In this document: one piece after another, positions 9,565 to 19,952 of the stretch
How the letters are laid out: each line of letters opens with the position of its first letter
Numbering within the stretch: the first letter of the stretch is position 1
Assembly (NCBI GenBank): GCA_902576815.1
Contig: CACGWQ010000011.1
Location: forward strand, 1 to 40,376
Reading direction: 5' to 3'
Origin: an uncultured Pelagibacteraceae bacterium
Lineage (GTDB): Bacteria > Pseudomonadota > Alphaproteobacteria > Pelagibacterales > Pelagibacteraceae
DNA length: 40,376 bases
Made by a program: the position numbers and the translations under genes
The notes under the pieces: generated by a model
The model's input: the letters and a program-made list of their open reading frames with translations, nothing else
The model's database searches: none
Told to the model about the DNA's origin: nothing

Positions 9565-10322
9565 AATATTAATTTTAATAAATGCTCTTTAAGAATAATG
9601 AATACAACAGTACCAATAATTATGTAAGGTCCAAATGGAATTTGAGAACTTAACTCTTTAGACTTTCTTATTAAATCAGGGATAACTATTATTAATGCCA
9701 ATACAGATGATATAAAAATAACAAATGGAATTGAAATCCAACCAAACCAGAAACCAACAACAGCTAAAAGTTTAGCATCCCCTAATCCCATACCCTCTTT
9801 TTTTCTTACTTTTTTATAAAGAAAAATAATTGACCAAATAATTAAATATCCAAGAAATCCTCCAAATAATGAATTTATATAATTTGGAAATATGTCATTA
9901 AGATTTGGATCAAAAGATTTTAAAAAACCTATTAGCATCATTGGAAATGTTAAAATATCTGGGATTATAAAATGCTTAAGATCTATAAAAAAAATTATTA
10001 AAAAACTCAAAAACAGAACTATTAGAAAAAGTGTTGTTAAAGAAATGCCATAATAAAAATATATAAGGATAAAAAATGTAATACTGATAAGTTCAACAAA
10101 AATATATTGAATTTCAATCCTCTTATGACATGACCTACATTTTCCTTTTAAAAGCAAATATGAAATAATGGGTATATTATCGAACCATACTATTTTCTTA
10201 TTACAATTTTGACATTGGGATCTTCCTGAAATTACTCCTTTTTCATCTGGTAAACGATAAATGCAAACATTCGCAAAACTTCCCCAGATTGCTCCAAAGA
10301 TGGCAATAATTAAATAATCCAC
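9561..10322 (-). CDS. pilD: type IV prepilin peptidase / N-methyltransferase
   Basis: 253-residue polytopic membrane aspartyl protease (A24 family), which cleaves and N-methylates prepilins at the inner membrane. The N-terminal GSFANVCIYRLP and two zinc-type CxxC pairs (CQNC and CRSC) mark the complete bifunctional form. The two catalytic aspartates are in DLKHFIIPD and in GMGLGDAKLL (GxGD motif). About seven to eight hydrophobic helices follow the cytoplasmic Cys domain. The start is GTG. It is the first gene of the minus-strand operon and overlaps the CHASE2-phosphatase gene by four bases, which ties pilus processing to the signalling/export genes; the PilY1-like protein at the left edge is the natural functional companion. 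Confidence 0.92.
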   Translation of the reverse strand: MDYLIIAIFGAIWGSFANVCIYRLPDEKGVISGRSQCQNCNKKIVWFDNIPIISYLLLKGKCRSCHKRIEIQYIFVELISITFFILIYFYYGISLTTLFLIVLFLSFLIIFFIDLKHFIIPDILTFPMMLIGFLKSFDPNLNDIFPNYINSLFGGFLGYLIIWSIIFLYKKVRKKEGMGLGDAKLLAVVGFWFGWISIPFVIFISSVLALIIVIPDLIRKSKELSSQIPFGPYIIIGTVVFIILKEHLLKLIL

Positions 10323-10486
10323 AAAATTAAATTTTTATATTTGAAGTAATATGAAGAATTCCGTCAATTACATATTGAAATACCAACATAGCGTCAGTCA
10401 AATGTATATATAGATTAGGGGTATAAATAAAAATCTCCATTATTGTAAAACTTATCAAAAAGGTATTAAATTACTAGTTGATTAAT
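10323..10486. promoter_or_regulatory. divergent promoter region between pilD and the GAF-phosphatase gene
   Basis: This is the only non-coding gap of more than 100 bases in the left part of the window, so it must hold the promoters of both divergent units. On the plus strand TTGTAA (10443-10448) and TATTAA (10464-10469) are spaced 15 bases apart and could be -35/-10 elements. The assignment is by position and weak resemblance only. Confidence 0.35.
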
Positions 10487-11779
10487 ATGTTATTTTTTAA
10501 GCAAAAAAAAGAATTAGGTCCTAAGGACTCGCAAAATATAAACCAGTCAAAAATAGATTTAGAAATTATTACAAAAATGAACCAAGAGTTTGCTTTAACT
10601 CTTGACTTAAATGATACCTTGATGACAGCGTTAAGAGTTATAATAAATAGGATTAATGCTCAAGCAGCTAATATTTTTTTGATAAATGATAATATTAAAA
10701 AATTTCAATGTATAGCGTCCCTTCATCAAGATTACTTAGAAGATTATGAATTAAATCTTAAAGATGGTGTAATGGGTAAGGCGGTACAAGAGAGAAAATG
10801 TATAAGAGTAGGAAATGTTAAAAAAGATGTGAGAGAAATAGCAGAATTTTATTTTGATTTAGACAATAAAACTAATTTTACAACATACTCTGTACTTTGT
10901 GCTCCATTAATTGCTGCAAATGAATGTATTGGAGTAATTCATTGCCTTAATAAAAAAACTGAAAATAAACTTTTTGTTGAAGAAGATAGAAAACTTTTAG
11001 AGACATTGTCAGCACCAGCAGCTCTTGCAATTAGAAATGCAAAAATGGCTAAAGAAATGGTAGAAAAAAATAAAATACAAAAAGAAATTGAAATTGTAGG
11101 AGAAATTCAAAAATCTTTATTATCATCTAATAAATCAAAAGAATTTCCAATTGCAGGTATAAATATTCCTGCAAAATTGGTTTCAGGAGATTTTTATAAT
11201 TTTTCAGAAATAGGAGAAGCGAAGTATGGATTTGGGGTAGCCGATGTGTCAGGGAAAGGAATTAAATCTTCTTTATTAATGTCGAAAGCATCAAGTTTAT
11301 ATAGGTGTTTAAGTAAAAGTAATTTTTCTGCCTCAGATTTATTATACCAATTAAATAATGAAATTTGTGAAACAATTTCAAGAGGTATGTTTGTAACAAT
11401 GATAATTGGAATTTATGATAAAAAAAAACAAGAGTTACTTCTATCAAGTGCTGGTCACGAGCCACCATTAATATATTCTAATGATGGAACTTTTTCTAAC
11501 TTTAATGAGGCAGGTCCTCCGCTTGGAGTAATGGCAAACACAAAATATCCAGAACATAAAATACCATTTGTAAATAGTTCAATGTATATTTTTACTGATG
11601 GAATTACAGAAATAAAAAATCCAAGAGGTGAGATGTTGGGATCAGAGGGATTCCAAAATTATATTAAAAAGTATCAATCAACAGAAATTAATTTAAGACT
11701 TAAATCTATAATTGATGATATTCTTGGAAAAGGCCATATTCAAAAAGACGATTTAACGATTGTTGCTATAGATAGTTAA
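10487..11779 (+). CDS. GAF-domain PP2C/SpoIIE serine phosphatase
   Basis: About 430-residue soluble sensor phosphatase. An N-terminal GAF domain (about 25-195; NRINAQAANIFLIND, APLIAANECIGVIHCLN) is joined by a coiled coil (AKEMVEKNKIQKEIEIVGEI) to a SpoIIE/RsbU PP2C domain (about 220-430). Metal motifs are present: SGDFYNF, DVSGKGI, SAGHEPPLIY, FTDGITE and DDLTIVAI. The GAF domain presumably binds a small molecule or redox signal. I prefer the ATG at 10487 (MLFFKQKK) over a TTG nine bases upstream. It is transcribed divergently from the operon that contains a second PP2C of the same class, so the two may act on one cytoplasmic phosphoprotein target. No STAS or anti-sigma protein is encoded in the window. 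Confidence 0.92.
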   Translation: MLFFKQKKELGPKDSQNINQSKIDLEIITKMNQEFALTLDLNDTLMTALRVIINRINAQAANIFLINDNIKKFQCIASLHQDYLEDYELNLKDGVMGKAVQERKCIRVGNVKKDVREIAEFYFDLDNKTNFTTYSVLCAPLIAANECIGVIHCLNKKTENKLFVEEDRKLLETLSAPAALAIRNAKMAKEMVEKNKIQKEIEIVGEIQKSLLSSNKSKEFPIAGINIPAKLVSGDFYNFSEIGEAKYGFGVADVSGKGIKSSLLMSKASSLYRCLSKSNFSASDLLYQLNNEICETISRGMFVTMIIGIYDKKKQELLLSSAGHEPPLIYSNDGTFSNFNEAGPPLGVMANTKYPEHKIPFVNSSMYIFTDGITEIKNPRGEMLGSEGFQNYIKKYQSTEINLRLKSIIDDILGKGHIQKDDLTIVAIDS

Positions 11780-11783
11780 TAAA

Positions 11784-12914
11784 TTAATAAGCTGAAATCT
11801 GATCTTGGCTATAAATTTTGCAACTCATGACAATACTAAGACCCAACATTATAGATAATAAAGAAGATCCACCGTACGACATTATTGGTAACGGCGCTCC
11901 AACTATAGGTAATAAACCTAACACCATAGCAATATTAACAAAAACATACAGAAAAATAGCAGTTGCAAAACCAAAACAATAAAGCTTTGCAAAGAAACTT
12001 CTGGATACTAATCCTACATTAATAATTCTGTATATTAGTAAAATATACAAGAGGATTAATATTATAGAACCTAAAAAACCAAACTCTTCAGAAAATAGAG
12101 TAAAAATAAAATCTGTATGCTTTTCTGGCAAAAATTCTAAATAACTTTGAGTTCCTTTTAAAAACCCTTTGCCAAAAAAACCCCCTGATCCTATGGCTAT
12201 TTTAGATTGAATTATTTGATATCCAGCACCTAAAGGATCTCTGTCAGGATTAAAAAAAGTTAAAATTCTCGACTTTTGATAAGGTTTAAGTACAGAAATA
12301 GCAAATGGTAATGAAACTAATAACAATAAACCTGAATAAATAAAATATTTGATATTTGTGCCTGCTAACCAAATGATTGCAATACCACTACCCGCAATCA
12401 ATATGGATGTTCCTAAATCTGGTTGTTGTAAAACTAAATAACATGGAATTATAAGAAGAATTAGAGGTTGCAGTAAAAATTTAAAACTTTGAATATCTGA
12501 ACTTTGAATTCTATGATAATACCTTGCAAAACAAATTATAATTGCCACCTTCATTAATTCGGAGGGTTGAAGGTTAATAAAATATAAATTAATCCATCTA
12601 GTTGCTCCAGAAGCTGAAATTCCAAAGAACAATACCAATAAAAGTAAAATTAAACCGAGTAAATAAAATAGATAAGCATTTTTATACCAAGTTGAAACTC
12701 TGACAAATGACAGAACTATAAATAAGCTAAAAAATACAGATAATCTTACAATATGATTCTTAGTATAAAATGAAAGCTTTCCTCCTTCAGTTGAATAAAT
12801 CGCAAATACACTTATTGCACTAATAAATAAAATTAATAAAATAAGTAGATAATCTATAGATTTAAGTTTTTCAAAAAAAGTATATCCAGATGCTTGAATT
12901 CTCTCTCTAAGCAT
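11784..12914 (-). CDS. rodA: SEDS peptidoglycan glycosyltransferase RodA
   Basis: 376 residues, about ten TM helices, SEDS family (RodA/FtsW/SpoVE). RodA polymerises lipid II glycan strands together with PBP2 in the elongasome. Family signatures are INLQPSELMKVA, the loop GAGYQIIQSKIAIGSGGFFG, then FLPEKHTDFIFTLFSEEFGF and the terminal LPIMSYGGSS. The start overlaps the mrdA stop (shared base, TAATG), so the two partners are translationally coupled. Pairing with mrdA and mreBCD identifies it as RodA rather than FtsW. Confidence 0.96.
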   Translation of the reverse strand: MLRERIQASGYTFFEKLKSIDYLLILLILFISAISVFAIYSTEGGKLSFYTKNHIVRLSVFFSLFIVLSFVRVSTWYKNAYLFYLLGLILLLLVLFFGISASGATRWINLYFINLQPSELMKVAIIICFARYYHRIQSSDIQSFKFLLQPLILLIIPCYLVLQQPDLGTSILIAGSGIAIIWLAGTNIKYFIYSGLLLLVSLPFAISVLKPYQKSRILTFFNPDRDPLGAGYQIIQSKIAIGSGGFFGKGFLKGTQSYLEFLPEKHTDFIFTLFSEEFGFLGSIILILLYILLIYRIINVGLVSRSFFAKLYCFGFATAIFLYVFVNIAMVLGLLPIVGAPLPIMSYGGSSLLSIMLGLSIVMSCKIYSQDQISAY

Positions 12915-14863
12915 TAAGCTAGGCTTGTGTTCCCATTATTAAATTGTTCTCTAAGTTTATGTCTATCTATAATTTTTTTTATAAGTTTACTGGCTAATGG
13001 CGCTGCTGCTTTGCTACCTGAGCCTCCATGTTCGACTATCACACTTATAGCATATCTAGGATTTTTATAAGGAGCAAATGCGATATACAAAGCATGATCT
13101 CTTTTTTTATACTCTATTTGATCTGTATCTAGATCTAATTCTCTATCAAGATCCGTTATTCGTCTTACTTGCGATGTTCCTGTTTTTCCTGCAAATTGAT
13201 ATTTTGGATCATCATATCTGGACTTGAAAGAAGTACCATATTGCTCGTTTGTAGATCCAAACATTGCATCTAATATAAAATTAATATTAGATTTTTTGTG
13301 ATACATTCTTTGATAATATTCAACATTTATATCATCTAAGTAATTTCTTTCATGTAAAGGAAAATTGGATTGATTTAATTTAATTTTATTTATTACATCC
13401 TTATAATTTATATTTTCATCTTTTATGATATGAGGTTTTATTTTATATCCTCCATTTGCAATTTGTGAAGTCATTAGACAAAGTTGAAGTGGTGTAGTCT
13501 GTATATAGCCTTGCCCTATACCATTGATTACTGTTTCTCCTAAATACCAGCTTTCTTCTAACGCGCGTCTCTTCCATTTAGTATCTGGAACCAATCCATT
13601 TTTTTCGTCGTTATAAAGATCTCCAAGTACATTAGTTCCAAGCCCATATCTTTTTGCAATTATTGATAATTTATCAACGCCAAGTAATCTTGCCATTTCA
13701 TAAAAGTATATATCGCAAGATTGTTTAATAGCATTTCTCAGCCTCATGTACCCATGACCCTCTTTTTTCCAACAATGATATTTTACTCCATATAATTCAT
13801 AAGGATGCTTATGACCTTTACATCTTATTGATTTATTGGGATTTAGTATGCCGTACTCTAAAGCAGCTAAAGCAACTAATGGCTTAAAAGTTGAACCAGG
13901 AGAATAAAGTCCTGCAATAGACTTATTTATCAAAGGTTTTAAAGGATTATTTCTGATTTCTTGCCAATCTTTCTGATTTATACCATGGGTAAATTTGTTT
14001 GGATCATAAGTTGGTGATGACGCCATTGCAACTACCTCACCAGTATAAATATCCATTGCACATATTGAACCCGCTTTTCCTTTAAGTAGCTCTTGAGCAT
14101 ATTTTTGTATTTCAATATCTATAGTTAAGTTTACTTTGCTACCTTGTCTTTCTTTAATGTAATCTATTTGGCTTATTCTTTTTCCAGATGCATTCACTTC
14201 ATATCTTTTAATACCATAGTTACCTATTAACATTTTCTCTTGTGAATTTTCTATTCCATATTTTCCTACTTTTAAACCTGGCACAAAATTTTCTTTTATC
14301 TCAGGTTTTTCAAGATCTTTTGGACTAGCATCTCCAACATAACCAACTATATGTACTAAATTATTTGCATAAGGATAAAATCTAGATGTAGATAATACTG
14401 GTTTTGCACCTTCTAATTCGTGTAAATATAAATTAATTTTTGAAAATTGTTCCCAAGTTAAATTATCTGAAACTACCAATGTATCCCAAGGCTTCAATCT
14501 TTCTTTTTTTTTATATAATTTCTTAACTTGAAACTTATCTAATCCAATTAAATTTTTAATTTTAAATATTGTTAAATCAAAATCATTTATTTCATCTAGT
14601 ATTAAGTGAAGCTGAAACACTCTATCATTGCTTGCTAGAACTTTGTTAAAGTTGTCAACAATTATGCCTCGTTGTGGAGGAGTTTTCCATTCACGTATTC
14701 TATTTTTATCTGATAAAATTTCATATTTTTCTCTATCAGAAATTTGTAAGTTATATAGTCTTGACGATATACCTGTAAAAAGTAGTATTTTTGCAGCAGC
14801 TAATACGAACATTCTTCTTGTTATAACTCTACCTTTTTCTATATTTCTTCCTCTATTCAGCAT
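12914..14863 (-). CDS. mrdA: penicillin-binding protein 2 (elongation transpeptidase)
   Basis: 649-residue class B PBP, the transpeptidase partner of RodA in lateral wall synthesis. One N-terminal TM helix (about 17-35) is followed by the dimerisation/pedestal region (PPQRGIIVDNF near 58) and the transpeptidase domain. The active-site motifs are all visible: SPGSTFKPL (nucleophile Ser near 324), QSCD (SxD/N-type motif near 382) and GKTGTSQ (near 560). The start lies inside mreD (11-base overlap), and the stop overlaps the rodA start. Confidence 0.96.
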   Translation of the reverse strand: MLNRGRNIEKGRVITRRMFVLAAAKILLFTGISSRLYNLQISDREKYEILSDKNRIREWKTPPQRGIIVDNFNKVLASNDRVFQLHLILDEINDFDLTIFKIKNLIGLDKFQVKKLYKKKERLKPWDTLVVSDNLTWEQFSKINLYLHELEGAKPVLSTSRFYPYANNLVHIVGYVGDASPKDLEKPEIKENFVPGLKVGKYGIENSQEKMLIGNYGIKRYEVNASGKRISQIDYIKERQGSKVNLTIDIEIQKYAQELLKGKAGSICAMDIYTGEVVAMASSPTYDPNKFTHGINQKDWQEIRNNPLKPLINKSIAGLYSPGSTFKPLVALAALEYGILNPNKSIRCKGHKHPYELYGVKYHCWKKEGHGYMRLRNAIKQSCDIYFYEMARLLGVDKLSIIAKRYGLGTNVLGDLYNDEKNGLVPDTKWKRRALEESWYLGETVINGIGQGYIQTTPLQLCLMTSQIANGGYKIKPHIIKDENINYKDVINKIKLNQSNFPLHERNYLDDINVEYYQRMYHKKSNINFILDAMFGSTNEQYGTSFKSRYDDPKYQFAGKTGTSQVRRITDLDRELDLDTDQIEYKKRDHALYIAFAPYKNPRYAISVIVEHGGSGSKAAAPLASKLIKKIIDRHKLREQFNNGNTSLA

Positions 14864-15374
14864 TTTCTTGTTTTAAACCTAGTATATAAATTTGATTAAA
14901 TAATTTTGCCACTATAGGATAAATTAAAAATGAAAAAAAGGCAGTGGACATTAAAGCTCCATACTTAATATTTCCATCAAAGAAAATTGCTAATACTGTA
15001 AAATGAATTGAACTTACAATTAATATTGCGATAAAGAATAATATCCAATCGTAAATTAAATTAGGAACTAGAGTTCTTGTCCTAAAAAAAGATGCAATAA
15101 CACAGAGTAAAAGATAATTTATAGATGAAACTCCAATTGGTAGGTTTTGTACAACATCATTAATCACACCTGCAAAAAAAATAAGGCCATAACCAAGCAT
15201 TTCAGGTTTCCTTAAAACCCAATAAAATACAATTAAGTGAATGAAATTAAAAGATATATTAATTTTGAAAATCTGGAATGAAAATGAGTATCCTGTCAAA
15301 GCAAAGAAAAATAACAAAATAATTGGAAAACCATTTAATAAAAATTGATAAAATTTTATATCTCCTCTAGCCAT
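14853..15374 (-). CDS. mreD: rod shape-determining membrane protein MreD
   Basis: 173 residues, almost wholly hydrophobic with five to six predicted TM helices, the usual size for MreD. It contains the moderately conserved segment YGLIFFAGVINDVVQNLPIG, typical of this poorly conserved family. Identification rests mainly on position between mreC and mrdA. It starts one base after the mreC stop and overlaps mrdA by 11 bases. MreD links MreC and MreB to the membrane elongasome. Confidence 0.88.
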   Translation of the reverse strand: MARGDIKFYQFLLNGFPIILLFFFALTGYSFSFQIFKINISFNFIHLIVFYWVLRKPEMLGYGLIFFAGVINDVVQNLPIGVSSINYLLLCVIASFFRTRTLVPNLIYDWILFFIAILIVSSIHFTVLAIFFDGNIKYGALMSTAFFSFLIYPIVAKLFNQIYILGLKQENAE

Positions 15375-15375
15375 T

Positions 15376-16212
15376 TTACTTATTTACCTGCACATAATTT
15401 AGTTGATTTAAGTTGCTAAAAAACTTCACATATTTTTTATTGTCCTTAATAATTATTTTTCCAACTGGAATTGATGCTGGAATTGTGCCATCTGATCCAG
15501 AGGTGTACACAATTTCATTTTCTTTTATATCATTTTCTTTCGGTAAGTATTCTAGTTCGGCATATTCATCATTTCCATTGCCAGAAAGAATAGCATTGAT
15601 TCCACTTGGCTCTATAATGATTGGGATTTTACTATTAAGATCATTGGCCAGTAATACTCTAGAGCTTAAAAAGTTAACATTTACAACCTTTCCAATGTAA
15701 TATAAACGATCTTTAACAGCTGATCCTAATTTAACTCCATTTTTTTGGCCCTTGTTAATTATTAAAGACTTCAAATAAGGACTTTTTTTATCCAATAAAA
15801 TCTTAGTCAACATATATTCTTTAGAAAAAAGATCTCTTTCCTCTATCAGTTTTTTTAAAAGAGCATTTTCTGATTTATAAAAATCAACTTCTTTTCTAAG
15901 TGAGTCAAGATCAAGATCCTTATCTCTCAAAATCGAAAACTCCTCATACATACTCATATGATCTTGAAAGAGATAATATTTATCTTTTACATATTTAAAT
16001 GGGCTTGATACAACATATGATCCTCTAAATATAATATCTTTTGTGATAGATCTAAATTGATTTACTGGACCAGTTTTAAAATACTCTAATGATAGAACCA
16101 AAATAGATATGATTAAAAGTGTAAATAAAGAAAACTTTTGTCTATTTCCCTTTTTTAGAAATGCTGAACGAATAGCAATAATAAAATCATCTCTACTCGT
16201 TTCTGTTGACAT
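15376..16212 (-). CDS. mreC: rod shape-determining protein MreC
   Basis: 278 residues: a short cytoplasmic tail, one TM helix (about 27-43), a coiled coil (about 90-118, LRKEVDFYKSENALLKKLIE) and a periplasmic beta-barrel domain (about 125-275) with the MreC signature NKGQKNGVKLGSAV and VYTSGSDGTIPASIPVG. MreC bridges MreB to PBP2 and RodA. It starts 5 bases after mreB and ends one base before mreD. The family call is secure. Confidence 0.95.
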   Translation of the reverse strand: MSTETSRDDFIIAIRSAFLKKGNRQKFSLFTLLIISILVLSLEYFKTGPVNQFRSITKDIIFRGSYVVSSPFKYVKDKYYLFQDHMSMYEEFSILRDKDLDLDSLRKEVDFYKSENALLKKLIEERDLFSKEYMLTKILLDKKSPYLKSLIINKGQKNGVKLGSAVKDRLYYIGKVVNVNFLSSRVLLANDLNSKIPIIIEPSGINAILSGNGNDEYAELEYLPKENDIKENEIVYTSGSDGTIPASIPVGKIIIKDNKKYVKFFSNLNQLNYVQVNK

Positions 16213-16217
16213 AATAT

Positions 16218-17249
<1,032 letters not shown>

Positions 17250-17252
17250 TTA

Positions 17253-18827
17253 TTATATTCCTTTCACTTTTTGATGTTTAATATTTTGAGATGGTGCTTT
17301 TTTCTCACGTTTTATAAGCATTTTATTCAATGCATTTAAATATGCGTTTGCTGACGCAACCAAAGTATCTGTGTCAGCCGATTGACCAACTGTAGTTCTA
17401 TCATTTTCTTCAATTTTAACACTCACTGTTGCTTGAGCATCTGTACCTTCTGTCACTGCATGTACTTGGTACAAAGATAGTTTCACGTCATGGGGATATA
17501 ATTTTTTTATACATTTAAATATTGCATCGACTGGTCCATCACCAGTTTCTATAGTTTTTTTAATATCGCCATATACATCTAGAGTCATTTCTGCTCTTTG
17601 TGGTTCTCCAGTTCCTGCAAAAACTTTTAACGATTTTAAATTTATTGCATTAATTTTATTATCTATAATTAAACTATCATCAACTAACGCAACTATATCT
17701 TCATCATAAATATGTTTTTTTTTATCAGCTAAAACTTTAAATTTTCCAAAAGCGGCTTGGATAATATCATCTGTAAGATCTGAATATCCTAAGTCAGACA
17801 ATTTATCTTTAAAAGCATGACGACCTGAATGTTTACCCATTACTAGAGAAGTTTTTTTAACGCCAACACTTTCAGGGGTCATAATTTCATAAGTTTCTCT
17901 ATTCTTTAACATACCATCTTGATGAATTCCTGACTCATGAGCAAAAGCGTTTTTTCCCACTATTGCTTTATTAAATTGAACTGGAAAACCTGTTGCATTT
18001 GAAACTATTTTAGAAGCTTTACTTATCAATTCTGTTTTAATTCCTGTGTTGTATGGCATTAAATCATTTCTAGTTTTAATTGCCATTACTACTTCCTCTA
18101 GTGCAGCATTACCTGCTCTCTCACCTATTCCATTAATTGTACATTCTATTTGTCTTACACCCTCTGAAACTCCTGCTAATGCATTTGCTACTGCTAAGCC
18201 AAGATCGTTGTGACAGTGTGCAGATAATATTGCTTTATCTATATTTGGAACATTATTTTTTAAGTGTTTAATTGTTTTTGCAAATTCTTCTGGAATAGAA
18301 TATCCAACTGTATCTGGAATATTTATAGTTTTAGCACCACATTTAATTGCAAGCTCAACTGTTTTACACATAAAATCCATATCAGTTCTTGTTCCATCCT
18401 CACAGGACCATTCTACGTCATCAGTAAAGTTTCTTGCATAAGTAACACTTTCTTTAATTGCATCTAAAACCTGATCATTTGTCATTTCAAGTTTGTGTTT
18501 CATGTGTAATGGACTTGTAGAAATAAAAGTATGAATTCTAAATCTCGGAGCATGTTTTAGGGAATCGTGACATGCATCAATATCTTTTTTTAATGCTCTT
18601 GAAAGACCACATGGAATTGAGTTTTTCATTATTTTACTTATTTCAGTCACTGCCTCAAAGTCTCCTGGTGATGCAATTGGAAACCCTGCTTCAACAATGT
18701 CGATTCCCATCTCGTCAAACACTCTTGAAATTTGTATTTTTTCCTCAACACTCATAGAAGCACCTGGAGATTGTTCACCATCACGCATTGTTGTATCAAA
18801 TATGTATAATTTTTCTTTTTCTGACAT
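17253..18827 (-). CDS. leuA: 2-isopropylmalate synthase
   Basis: Catalyses the first committed step of leucine synthesis (2-oxoisovalerate plus acetyl-CoA). The HMGL-like TIM barrel starts with FDTTMRDGEQSPGASM and carries the metal-site motif HCHNDLGLAVANAL and the segment NGIGERAGNAALEEVV. A C-terminal allosteric LeuA dimerisation domain (about 395-510) contains GDGPVDAIF. The length, about 524, fits the long type-1 form. I chose the ATG at 18827 (MSEKEKLYIFDTT), which matches family N-termini; an in-frame ATG at 18848 adds seven residues but sits in a hairpin stem. It lies downstream of ilvC across a probable terminator, and mreB follows after three bases. Confidence 0.96.
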   Translation of the reverse strand: MSEKEKLYIFDTTMRDGEQSPGASMSVEEKIQISRVFDEMGIDIVEAGFPIASPGDFEAVTEISKIMKNSIPCGLSRALKKDIDACHDSLKHAPRFRIHTFISTSPLHMKHKLEMTNDQVLDAIKESVTYARNFTDDVEWSCEDGTRTDMDFMCKTVELAIKCGAKTINIPDTVGYSIPEEFAKTIKHLKNNVPNIDKAILSAHCHNDLGLAVANALAGVSEGVRQIECTINGIGERAGNAALEEVVMAIKTRNDLMPYNTGIKTELISKASKIVSNATGFPVQFNKAIVGKNAFAHESGIHQDGMLKNRETYEIMTPESVGVKKTSLVMGKHSGRHAFKDKLSDLGYSDLTDDIIQAAFGKFKVLADKKKHIYDEDIVALVDDSLIIDNKINAINLKSLKVFAGTGEPQRAEMTLDVYGDIKKTIETGDGPVDAIFKCIKKLYPHDVKLSLYQVHAVTEGTDAQATVSVKIEENDRTTVGQSADTDTLVASANAYLNALNKMLIKREKKAPSQNIKHQKVKGI

Positions 18828-18844
18828 AGTATTTTTTAGCTCGA

Positions 18845-18861
18845 GCATAATACATGCTCTC
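18845..18861 (-). promoter_or_regulatory. hairpin in the leuA leader
   Basis: Perfect 6-bp inverted repeat (GAGCAT / ATGCTC, 5-base loop) just upstream of the preferred leuA start. One arm contains the alternative upstream ATG. There is no U-tract, so a terminator is unlikely. It may affect leader stability or start choice; it could also be chance. Confidence 0.3.
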
Positions 18862-18877
18862 GCTCAGATTGCAAAAT

Positions 18878-18901
18878 AAATTGGGAAATTTAACCCAATT
18901 T
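18878..18901 (-). terminator. probable intrinsic terminator after ilvC
   Basis: Perfect 8-bp stem (AAATTGGG / CCCAATTT) with an 8-base loop, followed on the minus strand by ATTTT. It lies ten bases downstream of the ilvC stop and before leuA, and would end the long hflK-to-ilvC unit. The stem is AT-rich and the T-run short, so termination may be partial. Confidence 0.55.
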
Positions 18902-18911
18902 TAAAATCAAG

Positions 18912-19952
<1,041 letters not shown>

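Noticed and set aside
10347..10377. AATATG / CATATT inverted repeat in the divergent promoter gap
   Set aside because: Short, AT-only, with a long loop; expected by chance in this DNA. Not called an operator.
18849..18911. Leader-peptide attenuator or riboswitch before leuA
   Set aside because: No leucine-rich leader frame or known riboswitch core is visible in this short gap; only simple hairpins are seen.
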